DNA of 64,000 nt from Aegilops tauschii subsp. strangulata. Taxonomy: Eukaryota; Streptophyta; Magnoliopsida; Poales; Poaceae. Where the stretch lies: contig NC_053037.3 in assembly GCF_002575655.3 (NCBI RefSeq), positions 449,779,793 to 449,843,792 on the forward strand. The letters are read 5' to 3'. Shown in pieces: positions 33,501-44,166 of this stretch (positions are counted from its first letter, which is position 1; every line of letters begins with the position of its first letter). The position numbers and the translations under genes are program-made. The notes below the pieces were generated by a model. That model was not told the origin of the DNA and made no database searches. It saw only the letters and a program-made list of their open reading frames with translations.

Positions 33501-34328
33501 GAATAGCCGTGTCCCTCGGTAAAAGGACGACCCGGAGTTGTACCTTGACCTTATGACAACTAGAACTAGATACTTAATAAAATACACCCTTCCAAGTGCC
33601 AGATACAACCCGGTGATCGCTCTCTAACAGGGCGACGAGGAGGGGATCGCCGGGTAGGATTATGCTATACGATGCTACTTGGTGAACTTACCATCTACTC
33701 TCTTCTACATGCTGCAAGATGGAGGTGGCCAGAAGCGTAGTCTTCGACAGGACTAGCTATCCCCCCTTAATTCTGGCATTCTGCAGTTCAGTCCACTGAT
33801 ATGGCCCTTTACACATATACCCATGCATATGTAGTGTAGTTCCTTGCTTGCGAGTACTTTGGATGAGTACTCACGGTTGCTTTTCTCCCTCTTTTCCCCC
33901 TTTCCCTTCTACCTGGTTGTCGCAACCAGATGCTGGTGTCCAGGAGCCAGACGCCACCATCGACGACGACTCCTACGACACTGGACGTGCCTACTACTAC
34001 GTGCAGCCCGCTGACGACGACCAGGAGTAGTTAGGAGGATCCCAGGCAGGAGGCCTGCGCCTCGTTCGATCTATATCCCAGTTTGTGCTAGCCTTCTTAA
34101 GGCAAACTTGTTTAACTTATGTCTGTACTCAGATATTGTTGCTTCCGCTGACTCGTCTGTGATCGAGCACTTGTATTCGAGCCCTCGAGGCCCCTGGCTT
34201 GTATTATGATGCTTGTATGACTTATTTATGTTTTAGAGTTGTGTTGTGATATCTTCCCGTGAGTCCCTGATCTTGATCGTACACATTTGCGTGCATGATT
34301 AGTGTACGGTCAAATCGGGGGCGTCACA
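30498..34328 (+). repeat. 3' LTR of the gypsy element (3,831 bp)
   Basis: It runs from TGTAACGC to GTCACA. It keeps about 170 bp (30598-30767, AT-rich) that the 5' LTR lacks and has longer C-runs (around 31136-31147 and 31309-31328). ORFs in 30730-31980 on both strands are GC-composition artefacts. Confidence 0.93.
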
Positions 34329-34333
34329 GGCTT

Positions 34334-34534
34334 GAGGACCCTGTGGAGGTGGTACATCACCGTGTCAGCGAGGAGGACGAGCACGTCCGTCGCTGCATGG
34401 TTGCGTTGGAGGGCAGGTTCTCCAATACCTGGCAGGTTCTTCAGGGATCTCACTGGAGCTATGATCCTGTGATGGTTCCTTCTCTTTGGGTGTCCATCGC
34501 CCGGGCCGATACCCGTCGTTCGCTAGGGTTTTAG
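34334..34534 (+). pseudogene. Inner-CACTA gene, 3' part after the gypsy insertion
   Basis: This continues in phase the frame that stops at 21022. It reads EDPVEVVHHRVSEEDEH, then RFSNTWQVLQGSHWSYDP and VPSLWVSIARADTRRSLGF, ending at TAG 34532-34534. This C-terminus is familiar from Triticeae CACTA elements but has no function I know of. Only the insertion and the upstream double stop break the gene. Confidence 0.6.
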
Positions 34535-34777
34535 CTGTATTAGTGAGGTTATATGTATGAGACTATTCGAGATGTATTAGTGATAATATTCGACGATGTA
34601 CGGACGCAAGAGATGATTTAGTTTTGCTTATTGAATGCATGCTAATTTGAATACTAATTTATTTTATGATTTAGTTTTGCTTATCGAATGCTCAAATTGG
34701 AGAACTACTCCTATTCTGAATGCTCAAATTGGAGAGCACTATTTTGAATACTATTTTGTTTTTGCAGCCAAATCTCC

Positions 34778-35962
34778 ATGTCGTCGCCGCCGTCATCCCC
34801 GTCACAGGCCCCCTCCGACCTCGAGGTGAGGCTAGCCAAATCTCCATGTCAATATGAGTCCTATAAGATATTTTGAAATGTTTTTGTTCATATTTTCAAC
34901 CATTGAAATGCAATGACCATCAAGTTTGAATGCAATGACCATCAAGTTTGAATGCAAATAGGATATATGCTTGCCCAAGTGGCCATGTTTGCAGGTAACA
35001 CCTCCGAGTGGCCTATGTTTTGCCGGAATGTTGACTAATTTCCGTTCCGGTAAATTTCAGGCGCTCGATATGTCATTTTTTAGCAAAGGTCATGCCGGAT
35101 TTTTCCGTGAATTTTGGCATGACTTGTGCTAGAATATGTCGGAAATATCGAGTGGTCTGGATTTTCTAGAAAGATAACTAAACGACATTTTGGGTTGACT
35201 TTATGTCTATCGAGGCTCCATACATGACAATCAAAAAATGAGTGAGGGAGAAAGTCTGCACCATGTATTAGTTTAATGCACTCAGGGACGAAGGGAGGAG
35301 CGACCATCACCAACGGTCGAATATATACACCATGTGAGCTGAGAGTTTTCAAAAAAAAGACTCGATGGACCGATAGTCAACCCGTGCTGAATAATAATGA
35401 TCTAATTTAGTTTTTGTAGTACATATATTAAATTTTAGAAGTTTAATCTTTGAATTATGAACATAGAAAATGTCGTCGGACGAAAGTCTCGCAGAGTGCT
35501 CCTGGCGCGGCGACAACCGGGGTTTCTGCGACAAGCCTCACTTGGTAGAAGGTCGGCGCTTCAGCATTAAGCTCGAGGAGGCCTTCGATGTTGAAACGGT
35601 ACGCTACGACGCAAAGTGTTTTTTTCGTAATTAATCTTGACTTCTACTACTTCAACGTGTAATTTTCGTCTTTTACAATTCGACTAGCTTATCCCATGCC
35701 ATGCAAGACGCTATGTCTTGGAGAGGATGGATTTTGAAGATCATGAGAGTATGGAAACAAAGAAAATTCACCTAAGGAGCCATCATGGTATGGATTTTGA
35801 GGTAAATCTATACAATTCTGAGAGCGTATCCCATTTTGGTTGCCCAGATTGGGAAGCACTTTGCAAGATGTATGATTTTCAAGAGGGTATGCTTGTCACC
35901 ATGGATCTTGGTGATCCTGACATCGAGGACGACAATTTGGACATTTGGGTCCCTGTTGATAC
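34778..35962 (+). pseudogene. Second inner-CACTA gene, exons 1-3 (possibly B3-like), cut by a solo LTR
   Basis: Exon 1 is 34778-34825 (MSSPPSSPSQAPSDLE, then donor GTGAGG). Exon 2 is 35467-35598 (MSSDESLAECSWRGDN..., donor GTACGC). Exon 3 starts at 35688 after an acceptor and reads LIPCHARRYVLERMD, HLRSHHGMDFEVNLYN, GCPDWEALCKMYDFQEG, LVTMDLGDPDIEDD up to the insertion at 35962. The strand-rich pattern with W..L...Y.F..G..V resembles a B3-type DNA-binding pseudobarrel, common in plant transcription factors; this is recognition, not proof. Exon phases join cleanly with the part beyond the solo LTR. Confidence 0.55.
34911..34952. repeat. Tandem duplication of a ~24-bp unit in intron 1
   Basis: GCAATGACCATCAAGTTTGAAT occurs twice in a row. 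No function apparent. Confidence 0.85.
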
Positions 35963-38900
35963 TGTAACGCCCCGAGACCGACGCTTCAGAAGATTTCCAT
36001 ATATTTCGTGGTCGCCGTGTGTTTCTTGTGCTTGCTCTTTTTATTTTTGCATTGCATCATGTCATCATGCCATCATGTCATCATGCCATCATGTCATTTT
36101 AATTTTTAAAACTCAAATAAATAAATTGCATGGATCTTTGATCCATTTAAATTGAGGGAACTCACATGGTGGTTTCTCTTTAAAACATATCCTCCTAATA
36201 TTTAGGGAGCTATATTAAACCATTCCATTGGCTTGGAATCACTCATAACACATTTGCATTATTCTTCAACTCTTCTTTTATCCGACTCAACTTCCTATCC
36301 TTCCTTTTCGTCCTTTTAGTAAAATGGAGTTGCAATTTTACTTCTCCATAAATGTTCCAAATCTGCCCATAAATCACATCTAGTGTGTAGGGTCAGCTCC
36401 TTTAATCTCAACCCATTTGGAGCTTATTTGAGTGGGTTTCAAAATTCAAACTTGCCAAGTTAAATCCAACGCGTGTGGATTTTACTTCCTCTAAAAATCC
36501 TCAGGCTATGTTTGTCAAATTCTGCGTATTTTTGTGAGTCCGGGAAAATAATCCCCATGCCCAATTCTTTGTCCACCCATTTCTTTTCTCTCCCCTTCTT
36601 TCTTTGCTTTTCTGTTTATGGAAGAGGGTTGAAGGAGGGAATTGAAGAGAGACCAGCCAGGCCTCTGGCCATTTCTTTCTCTACCGGGCCGGCCTTTAAG
36701 GCCCAGCCGCGCCCCGCTGTTAACCCTAGCCTCACCCCGATCCATCTCCTCCTCCTCCTCATTCCCACGCGCGCCGTCATCCCTCTCTCGCTTGCGCCCG
36801 ATCCCCTCTCCCCATCGTCCTCCTCCTGCGCCGCGACACGCAGAGAGGAGCAGAGCCCCGCGCCGTCCTCTGCCCGATGGTGTGCCCGCGAGTTCCCTAC
36901 CACCAGCAGGCCGCCGCCCTGTGCGCGCGCCCATGCAGGCCCCTCCTTCCTCGCGCCTCCCCCTCCTGCACCGCATCACTGGATCGCCGCCGCCTCCCCG
37001 CCTTTGCCTCCGGCCGCCGCCAGCGAGCAGCTCCGCCGGAGCCATGCCCCTTCTCCGTCGCGTCGCCTTGCCTTCCTCCACCGACCGCGGCCCTGACCTT
37101 CGTCCCCGTGCCCGAACCTCCATGAAGCCGCCGCCGCCAAGTTCTTCTGGGCGCGCCACTGCCTGGACCCGCCGCCGTCGGTGACCATCGACGCGCCGCC
37201 GCGGCCCTCCTATGCTTCAGTCGCTGCCCCGACGTGCCCCCTCATCGTCGCCTTGCTGCTGCCGGACCCCGAGTTCGCCTTCCTCCCCGATAGCGCTCGA
37301 GGGCCCCATGTCGCCATGGCCTCTGCCTGATGTTGTGCCATGTTGCCGCCCCCATCTCCGGCCCCTTTCTCCTGCATGCCCTGCCTCTTGGTGTTCTGCA
37401 CCACCACCACGTCGTGGCAATTTTGTTGCTTCACTGTTGGGCACGAGTTGCCTTGCTGCTGCACAAACCAGAGGCCCTTTGACTTGCTTCATTTTGGATC
37501 GGCCAGTACGAGACGCCAAGTACCGCACCGGACGCCAAGTACCTCTACGAACGACACTGGATGTAAACGAACGTGTACAACTTTCATCCCGTGCATGTCT
37601 CCAAGTACCACGACATTGACGGCCCTACAAGTTCAACTACGGTTGCCGTGTACGACTACCGTCGACCCTCGAAGACTCCATGGACGTCAAGTTCCTCGCC
37701 GTGACCCCGAACATCTACGGAATGTGTACGACTACGAAACATGTACCACTACTTCCACTACGACCCATGAACGACTACTTCCCTCGACATTTTTGAACCG
37801 CCTCGAAACGCACGCTTCAAAGGTATAACCGCCGAGAACGACCGCCCGTGAACGAATGCATGTGTTGTACGAGTTGCTTGCGGTAGCACCGTGCCCGACT
37901 TGTTCGTCGCATGCTGTCACTCATTTCCTTGCCACCGTCTTGTGGGACACCAGGTAACCGGGAGCACCCCGCCGTCCTTGCATGACACGCTCACGCCCAC
38001 TTCTTTTGCACCGGTATCTCCGTGAGCTATCGGAACCGATATGTTGCCGTGGCATCATTTTCGGATTCGTTGCCGTGGCACCCCTTTCTTCCACCACGGT
38101 GACAAATGCTTCATAACATGCTCATGTCAATATTTTCATTAAATTAGATAAAAACTTGCATTGTTATCGCATCATGATAACAACATTTAAAAATGTTTCT
38201 TATGGTTGTTTCCTTTAAATTGCTATTTATGCATATGGGGATTTTCCGGAATTGTTGTTTGTTATTTCCGGCCTCATTTAAACTTGCCTAAATAGTTAGC
38301 TTACTTATGCTTCACCTCTTGCCATGTTAAATCAACATTTAATATTGTTGGGTACATAACCGAGAGAGAACTAAATAATTGATGTGGTGTTTCGTCAATA
38401 TGCAACTCGTTGCATATTGAGCTCCACTTAATTTGTAGTGTTGTTTGTTGCACTTTGCCATGCCATGCTCATTAAACCGGACATGCATCATACTTGATTG
38501 TGCATCATGCCATGTTTATGTGATGGTTGTTTACTATGTTGTTTGTTTCTTTCCGGGTTGCTTCTCTCGTTAGCTTCGGTTTCGTTCCGGAGTTGTGAGG
38601 ATTCGTTCGACTACATCCGTTCGTCTTCTTCTTGGACTCGTTCTTCTTCCTTGCGGGATCTCAGGCAAGATGAACATACCCTCGAAATCACTTCTATCTT
38701 TGCTGGCTAGTTGTTCGCTCTATTGCTATGCCGCGCTACCTACCACTTGCTATATCATGCCTCCCATATTGCCATGTCAAGCCTCTAACCCACCTTCCTA
38801 GCAAACCGTTGTTTGGCTAAGTTACCACTTTTGCTCAGCCCCTCTTATAGCGTTGCTAGTTGCAGGTGAAGATGAAGTTTGTTCCAAGTTGGAACATGGA

Positions 38901-40280
38901 TATGTTGGGATATCACAATATCTCTTATCTTAATTAATGCGTCTATATACTTGGTAAAGGGTGGAAGGCTCGGCCTAATGCCTGGTGTTTTGTTCCACTC
39001 TTGCCGCCCTAGTTTCCGTCATACCGGTGTTATGTTCCTTGATTTTGCGTTCCTTACGCGGTTGGGTGATTTATGGGACCCCCTTGACAGTTCGCTTTGA
39101 ATAAAACTCCTCCAGCAAGGCCCAACCTTGGTTTTACCATTTGCCTACCTAAGCCTTTTTCCCTTGGGTTCTGCAGACTCAAGGGTCATCTTTATTTTAA
39201 CCCCCCCGGGCCAGTGCTCCTCCGAGTGTTGGTCCAAACTAGAGCCCTTTGCAGCGCCACCTCGGGGAAACTTGAGGCCTGGTTTTAGTTGTACGGACTG
39301 CTCATCCGGTGTGCCCTGAGAACGAGATATGTGCAGCTCCTATCGGGATTTGTCGGCACATTCGGGTGGTCTTGCTGGACTTGTTTTACCATTGTCGAAA
39401 TGTCTTGTAACCGGGATTCCAAGACTGATCGGGTCTTCCCGGGAGAAGGTTTATCCTTCGTTGACCGTGAGAGCTTATAATGGGCTAAGTTGGGACACCC
39501 CTGCAGGGTATAAACTTTCGAGAGCCGTGCCCGCGGTTATGTGGCAGATGGGAATTTGTTAATATCCGGTTGTAGAGAACTTGACACTTCACTTAATTAA
39601 AATACATCAACCGCGTGTGTAGCCGTGATGGTCCCTTTTCGGCGGAGTCCGGGAAGTGAACACGGCTTTTGAGTTATGTTTGACGTAAGTAGGAGTTCAG
39701 GATCACTTCTTGATCATTACTAGTTGACGACCGTTCCGTTGTTTCTGTTCTCGCTCTTATTTGCGTATGTTAGCCACCATATATGCTAGTGCTTGCTGCA
39801 GCTCCACCTCATTACCCCATCCTCTCCTATAAGCTTAAATAGTCTTGATCTAGCGGGTGTGAGATTGCTGAGTCCTCGTGACTCACAGATACTTCCAAAA
39901 CAGTTGCAGGTGCCGATGATACCAGTGCAGATGACGCAACCGAGCTCAAGTGGGAGTTCGACGAGGAACTTGGTCGTTACTTTGTTTCTTTTCCTGTTGA
40001 TCAGTAGTGGAGCCCAGTTGGGACGATCGGGGATCTAGCATTTGGGGTTGTCTTCTTTTATTTTGGTTCCGTAGTCGGACCTATGTATGTATCTTGAATG
40101 ATGTATGAATTTATTATGTATTGTGTGAAGTGGCGATTGTAAGCCAACTCTTTATCCCATTCTTGTTCATTACATGGGATTGTGTGAAGATGACCCTTCT
40201 TGCGACAAAACCACAATGCGGTTATGCCTCTAAGTCGTGCCTCGACACATGGGAGATATAGCTGCATCGTGGGCGTTACA
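35963..40280 (+). mobile_element. Solo LTR, 4.3 kb, TSD GATAC
   Basis: The unit starts TGTAACGCCCCGAGACC and ends GTGGGCGTTACA, with TG...CA borders and a matching 5-bp duplication GATAC at 35958-35962 and 40281-40285. It contains no primer site, polypurine tract or protein homology, so it is a solo LTR left by LTR-LTR recombination. The start resembles very long Ty3/gypsy LTRs of the Sukkula/Erika kind, which I could not verify. Its GC-rich middle (36650-37500) gives spurious ORFs on both strands. Confidence 0.85.
36053..36098. repeat. CATCATG(T/C) minisatellite in the solo LTR
   Basis: Alternating CATCATGT and CATCATGC repeats, about six units. Confidence 0.85.
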
Positions 40281-40285
40281 GATAC

Positions 40286-40991
40286 GCTTCCAATTCTACC
40301 GCTATGTGAGTTTCTCAAATATAGTTATTAAGTAATTTATATTGTTTATTTCAAAATAGTTGACAGCTTATTTCCATTGACAGCTTATTTTCATTCTTCA
40401 AAGAATGTGTGGAAGATGGTAGACAGAACCTACTACACCGATGGCTCTGAGTTAACTTATCAGGAGAAAAATCATCTGGTCGCATTTTGTAATGATCTTG
40501 AGAACTACAACATCTACTATCAAACTCCTCCACATTATGGTCAATATGTGTCACTAGTGCACGTGTTGAACTATGCTAATATCCATGGAGATGTCATGGT
40601 AAGATTTTTAGTATTATGACATTTGTGCATCTTTTGCATAAATTCTTCTAAAACTGAACTACATTGCTAACTACGAAATTATTACTATGTTTTTGAACAG
40701 ATAATCCCGCAGGAGTGTGTGTGCCTCATCTGATGTTTCAGAAAGGTCGCCTTGATGTTTTGAATATACAACCAGGTCATCCTACGAATCACTCATGTTC
40801 ATATCGGATTTCTAAAACCAATGAAGACATGACAATCAAAGATTGGAAAAAAATGTATGGTCACTCGTAGGGAGCTACTTGGAAGCAACATTAGGCGAAT
40901 GGCAAGAATTGGAGACAGGATAATATCCATTCTCCATAATGGAGAGTCAGGGCCTATCTTGTTTTATGCTATTTTACCTAAAAGAACCTAG
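40286..40991 (+). pseudogene. Second inner-CACTA gene, exons 3-5 after the solo LTR
   Basis: Exon 3 resumes at 40286 and ends at 40305 before GTGAGT. Exon 4 is 40384-40598 (YFHSSKNVWKMVDRTYY, LTYQEKNHLVAFCNDLENY, HYGQYVSLVHVLNYANIHGDVM; donor GTAAGA); its phase fits exon 3 exactly. Exon 5 (40701-40991) reads IIPQECV and then needs a frame change at a GTGTGTGTG stretch (about 40716) to continue PHLMFQKGRLDVLNIQPGH and SYRISKTNEDMTIKDWKKMYG. A second change near 40868 leads to RELLGSNIRRMARIGDR, ISILHNGESGPILFYAIL and a stop at 40989-40991. The last part again resembles a B3-like barrel, so the parent protein probably had two such domains. Confidence 0.55.
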
Positions 40992-41187
40992 TAGGTCCTA
41001 CGAGAGAGAAGTAGGTCCTAGGTACAATGTGTTATTATGTGGTACAGCGTGTTAGAGTTGATGATGAGGAGGAGTTGTGATTATGACTACTGACCAACTT
41101 GCTATATGATGTCTCATTGATAAAAATGATGATCATGAGGAGGTGTCATATGACAATGATGTATTATGATGATAAGTTGTTAATGAT

Positions 41188-41188
<1 letters not shown>

Positions 41189-41218
<30 letters not shown>
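41189..41218. repeat. (GAT)n microsatellite
   Basis: About ten GAT units in the inner CACTA. Confidence 0.95.
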
Positions 41219-41230
41219 GATATTATGTTG

Positions 41231-41298
41231 TTGGGTGAAAGAACCGCGGTCACTTTGGATCCAAGCACTTGAAACTAATCCACGGTTCTTTCACCCAA
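41231..41298. other. 16-bp perfect inverted repeat (TTGGGTGAAAGAACCG)
   Basis: Arms at 41231-41246 and 41283-41298 with a 36-base spacer could form a hairpin near the inner CACTA 3' end. Confidence 0.8.
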
Positions 41299-41407
41299 TG
41301 ATGTAGTAACCCATTCTGACGTAAAAACAATCTCTAAATTGCTACTGTATGAAAACTTGTATAATGGCGTATGAATACAAAATAAAACAAAAAAGAAATA
41401 CCCAACA

Positions 41408-41600
41408 ATAGTAGTAGCGCGGGTAGGGAGGCGCGCTGCTAGTAACTACCAGTAGCGTTGTGCACCAAAAGCGCTACTGCTAAGCACGTATAGCAGTAGC
41501 GTGGGCAAGCACACGCTACTGATAAACTTTAGCTGTAGCGCCGTATCAGTAGCGCGCCACCCCGCGCTACTGATATACCTAAAATCGGCGCCACTGCTAG
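41408..41600. repeat. CACTA right subterminal repeats (AGTAGCGC family)
   Basis: Copies of AGTAGCG and GCGCTACTG in both orientations mirror those at 18945-19440 and end just before the terminal repeat. Confidence 0.85.
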
Positions 41601-42110
41601 CATTTTCCCTAGTAGTGTTATTAGGAACGACCCTTCATTTTCGCCCATTTCACTTCCCATTCCCCTTCCCAAATCCATGACCAAACCCTAGCGCCACCAA
41701 AACCAACTTCAACTCGTCGAGCACTTCGAATCTTCTACGCTTATTCCCCGTGACCTCATCGACATATTATACTCTGCTGAACAAAGGTGGTGTAGTGACA
41801 GATTGGCCCTCGGTGCCGGCACGAAGGCAAATCGATCCATCTGTGGTGACGCAGTGGTAGATCGGTCCATCCGCAATAGGGAGGTGGCAGACCAGCCCAT
41901 CCACGGCGGTGCGGTGGCACATCCGCCCATCCGTAGCGGCGCAGTAGAGTCATTAACACAGATGGCTCGGGGGAGGGGTGAGGTGGCAGCTCCTTGGAGG
42001 GGAATGCCATTGCCGACCTGCACTGAGGCCTCCTCTGGCGTATTCATCTCCGGCACTGTGAGCTCCCAAGTGATACGGCCTTCTTGCCAATGGATTACTT
42101 TAGTGCTAGT

Positions 42111-42265
42111 TGTATGCTTATGGATTTTATTTGTAGGGTTAGCTATTGTATGCTTATGTATTTTATTTGTAGGGTTAGCTATTATATGCTAATGGATTTC
42201 ATTTGTAGGATTAGTTGTTGTATGCTTATGGATTTTGTTTGTAGGGCTAGATCATGTATGCTTAT
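42111..42265. repeat. 36-bp tandem repeat, four copies, in the outer CACTA
   Basis: The unit TGTATGCTTATGGATTTTAT plus TTGTAGGGTTAGCTAT repeats four times with a few substitutions. Because 36 is a multiple of three a frame stays open through it (MLMDFICRVSYC-like repeats), probably by chance. Confidence 0.85.
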
Positions 42266-43039
42266 AGATTTTTGTAGTTGGTGTTGCATGAGCTTAGAGA
42301 CTGATGATGAAACTTGTAGCCTTTACACATACATGAGGTGTGGCTAGTTTTGGATTATATGTGTCAAAGAATAACGTAACTTCTTTAACTCATGCTAGAC
42401 AAGGTAGTTACATCTTCGATGTCGAAAATTAAGGTCAATTGTGTTATGTGAGGTCTATATGTTTTATGTGCCACCAAATGAATTGTCGATGCGGTTCAAA
42501 ACTAGTTAATAGTATTGTTTTGAAACATTCATCAATTTTAGTTGCATAGTACAAAAAACCCGCTTATGGATTTGAGGTTTCGTTAGAAGTATTTTATTGA
42601 ATCGCAACAATAGATGAAACCAACATAGTCTCTTAGGTTTGCCGCGGCCACATGCTTCTTGGAGAAGTAGAGAGAGTTAGCAATTTTTATTTCATTTCCT
42701 TGAGTTGTTGGTAGGGCGCTACTCGAAAAATTATCAACATAATCTGGACAAATTATGAACATGATCGCACCACTGCCTAAGTTGGGTATGATCTTCTCGG
42801 CAATTTTTTGAATAAATAAATATAATAGTTATGATCCTAATATTTGTGTATATCATAGGGCATACTATCTTTAGTTGCACCACACTAAATAACTAATCGG
42901 GTTGGATTCATACAAACGACTTCGTCATCGCACTAGTCATCAGATTGGCCGCACATGTCCACACCCCAGCCATTGCTTCTGCAATGGATTGGGCTTAGGT
43001 ATGATATTATTAAGTACATGCATTTATTAAATCAATGAA

Positions 43040-43063
43040 TATATATATATATATATATATATA
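43040..43063. repeat. (AT)n microsatellite
   Basis: About twelve AT units in outer CACTA sequence. Confidence 0.95.
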
Positions 43064-43509
43064 AATATAATGTTAACTGTTGCTAACTTTTGTTCTATGG
43101 AGAGTTATAATTTGGTTACACAGCACGAAAGAAGATGACTAGTGGCGCTAAAAATTTACCTGTTTATGTAAGCACCGAAGGATTTCGTTGGAATTTGTTT
43201 CATTGTTGATTGGATTGGAAAGTTGGATATAGCTTGGTGAGATAATCATTTTCGCCATCTCCTTCCCATAGTGTGGCCTCTAGTTTGGTAAGAGGCGCGA
43301 CAGGTAGACCACTCGAGATGATGAGTAGTTTAGGAATCTTTGGATTTAGATCCATGTCCTTTCTCTAGTTTGTTATGAGGATGGTTTAGGATTCTTTGAA
43401 TTTATATATTTCTTTCATATGTTTGATGTTAGCGATTCTTGAATTTATAAGATCCTTCTTTCATATGTGAGTTGTGAACTATGTAAGATTGGTCAATAAA
43501 TTTGAATGT

Positions 43510-43621
43510 TAACCACAGTTGTTTGGCTACACACAGGGCCCCCATGTATCGAGGATCTATTGCCTCTTGAATGTAACTCTATAAATTTGGAATAAAAATC
43601 TCCTTTACCCCGCAAAAAAAT
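43510..43621 (+). mobile_element. 5'-truncated LINE 3' end, 112 bp, 13-bp TSD
   Basis: TAAATTTGAATGT flanks both sides (43497-43509 and 43622-43634). The insert ends TTTACCCCGCAAAAAAAT, a poly(A)-tailed end typical of Triticeae LINE copies. It sits within outer CACTA sequence. Confidence 0.85.
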
Positions 43622-43839
43622 TAAATTTGAATGTATTATGTAATGTAATTAACTTCTGTGATGAATGAGAATGTTTATGCCTCTGTAGATGTACATGTGA
43701 TCTTTTTGGCATTTCAATTGCAATGAAACGGTATGGTAGAAATGTTACTAGACTACATGCAATTGTATGCATGAAGTTTCTTCAAATGACAGAGTACTTC
43801 GAGTGGGTATATATTGGAAGCCGCTTGTGGTGTGACAGG

Positions 43840-44012
43840 AGTTAGAGGCGGTTCTACATGTGAAACCATCTTTGGTGGTAAGAAATTGGAGGTGGTTTAG
43901 AAACCGCCTCCGCTATGACGAGTATTAGCGACACAGGCTTTCAGGCGGAACGGTGAACCGCCTCAGGCCCATGTATCAAAACCACTTGCAAAGCCCGATT
44001 TATGTACTAGTG
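43840..44012. repeat. Outer CACTA right subterminal repeats (GGCGGTT / AACCGCC)
   Basis: Inverted and direct copies of GAGGCGGTT and GAACCGCCTC precede the CTAGTG terminus at 44012, matching those at 18730-18870. Confidence 0.75.
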
Positions 44013-44166
44013 ATCATGCATACTTCTATTTTTTATCCCACTTGTTTCTACATGACACGCCTGCACACTCGCTTCATTTTACAAGCTAATCATTTTTATT
44101 TGGTCACTTTTCAACCTTAGGATCAAGATCTTAGTACTCACCTAATACAATGGGGAAATAGAAACA

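Larger units (their letters stand above)
21023..34328 (+). mobile_element. Ty3/gypsy chromovirus-like LTR retrotransposon, complete with both LTRs
   Basis: Two similar LTRs begin TGTAACGCCCGG and end GGCGTCACA. The 5-bp TSD GGCTT lies at 21018-21022 and 34329-34333. The internal region has a primer-binding site for initiator tRNA-Met, an extra ORF, gag, protease, reverse transcriptase, RNase H, integrase and a C-terminal chromodomain, in Ty3/gypsy order; the chromodomain suggests the Tekay/Del group. Length is 13,306 bp. The LTRs look about 1% different by eye apart from indels, so insertion is fairly recent. Gag and pol each carry inactivating lesions. Confidence 0.93.
18910..41617. mobile_element. 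Inner CACTA element with TTA target duplication
   Basis: The right end, read inward, is CACTACTAGGGAAAATGC. The left end is CATTATTAGAAAAAACC, the same terminus with C-to-T changes as expected from methylcytosine decay. TTA flanks both sides (18907-18909 and 41618-41620). Both ends carry the same subterminal motif family (AGTAGCGC / GCGCTACT) at 18945-19440 and 41408-41600. Its own sequence holds remains of two genes, both broken by later retroelement insertions. No CACTA transposase motif is recognised. Confidence 0.85.
18629..44012. mobile_element. Outer CACTA element split by a 22.7-kb insertion
   Basis: The left end CACTAGTAGAAAAACGAGC and the inverted right end CACTAGTACATAAATCGGGC match at about 24 of the first 31 positions, including TTG-AAGTGG further in. 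Both ends are followed by the same subterminal motifs (GGCGGTT / AACCGCCTC in both orientations). Its own sequence is 18629-18909 plus 41621-44012 (about 2.7 kb) and no transposase is seen in it, so it is non-autonomous. The flanking triplets (CCC at 18626-18628, ATC at 44013-44015) do not match, so the two ends could also come from two related insertions or the TSD has decayed. Confidence 0.65.

Noticed and set aside
36473..37828. ORFs of 140-210 codons on both strands
   Set aside because: GC-rich centre of the solo LTR; no motifs, overlapping frames.
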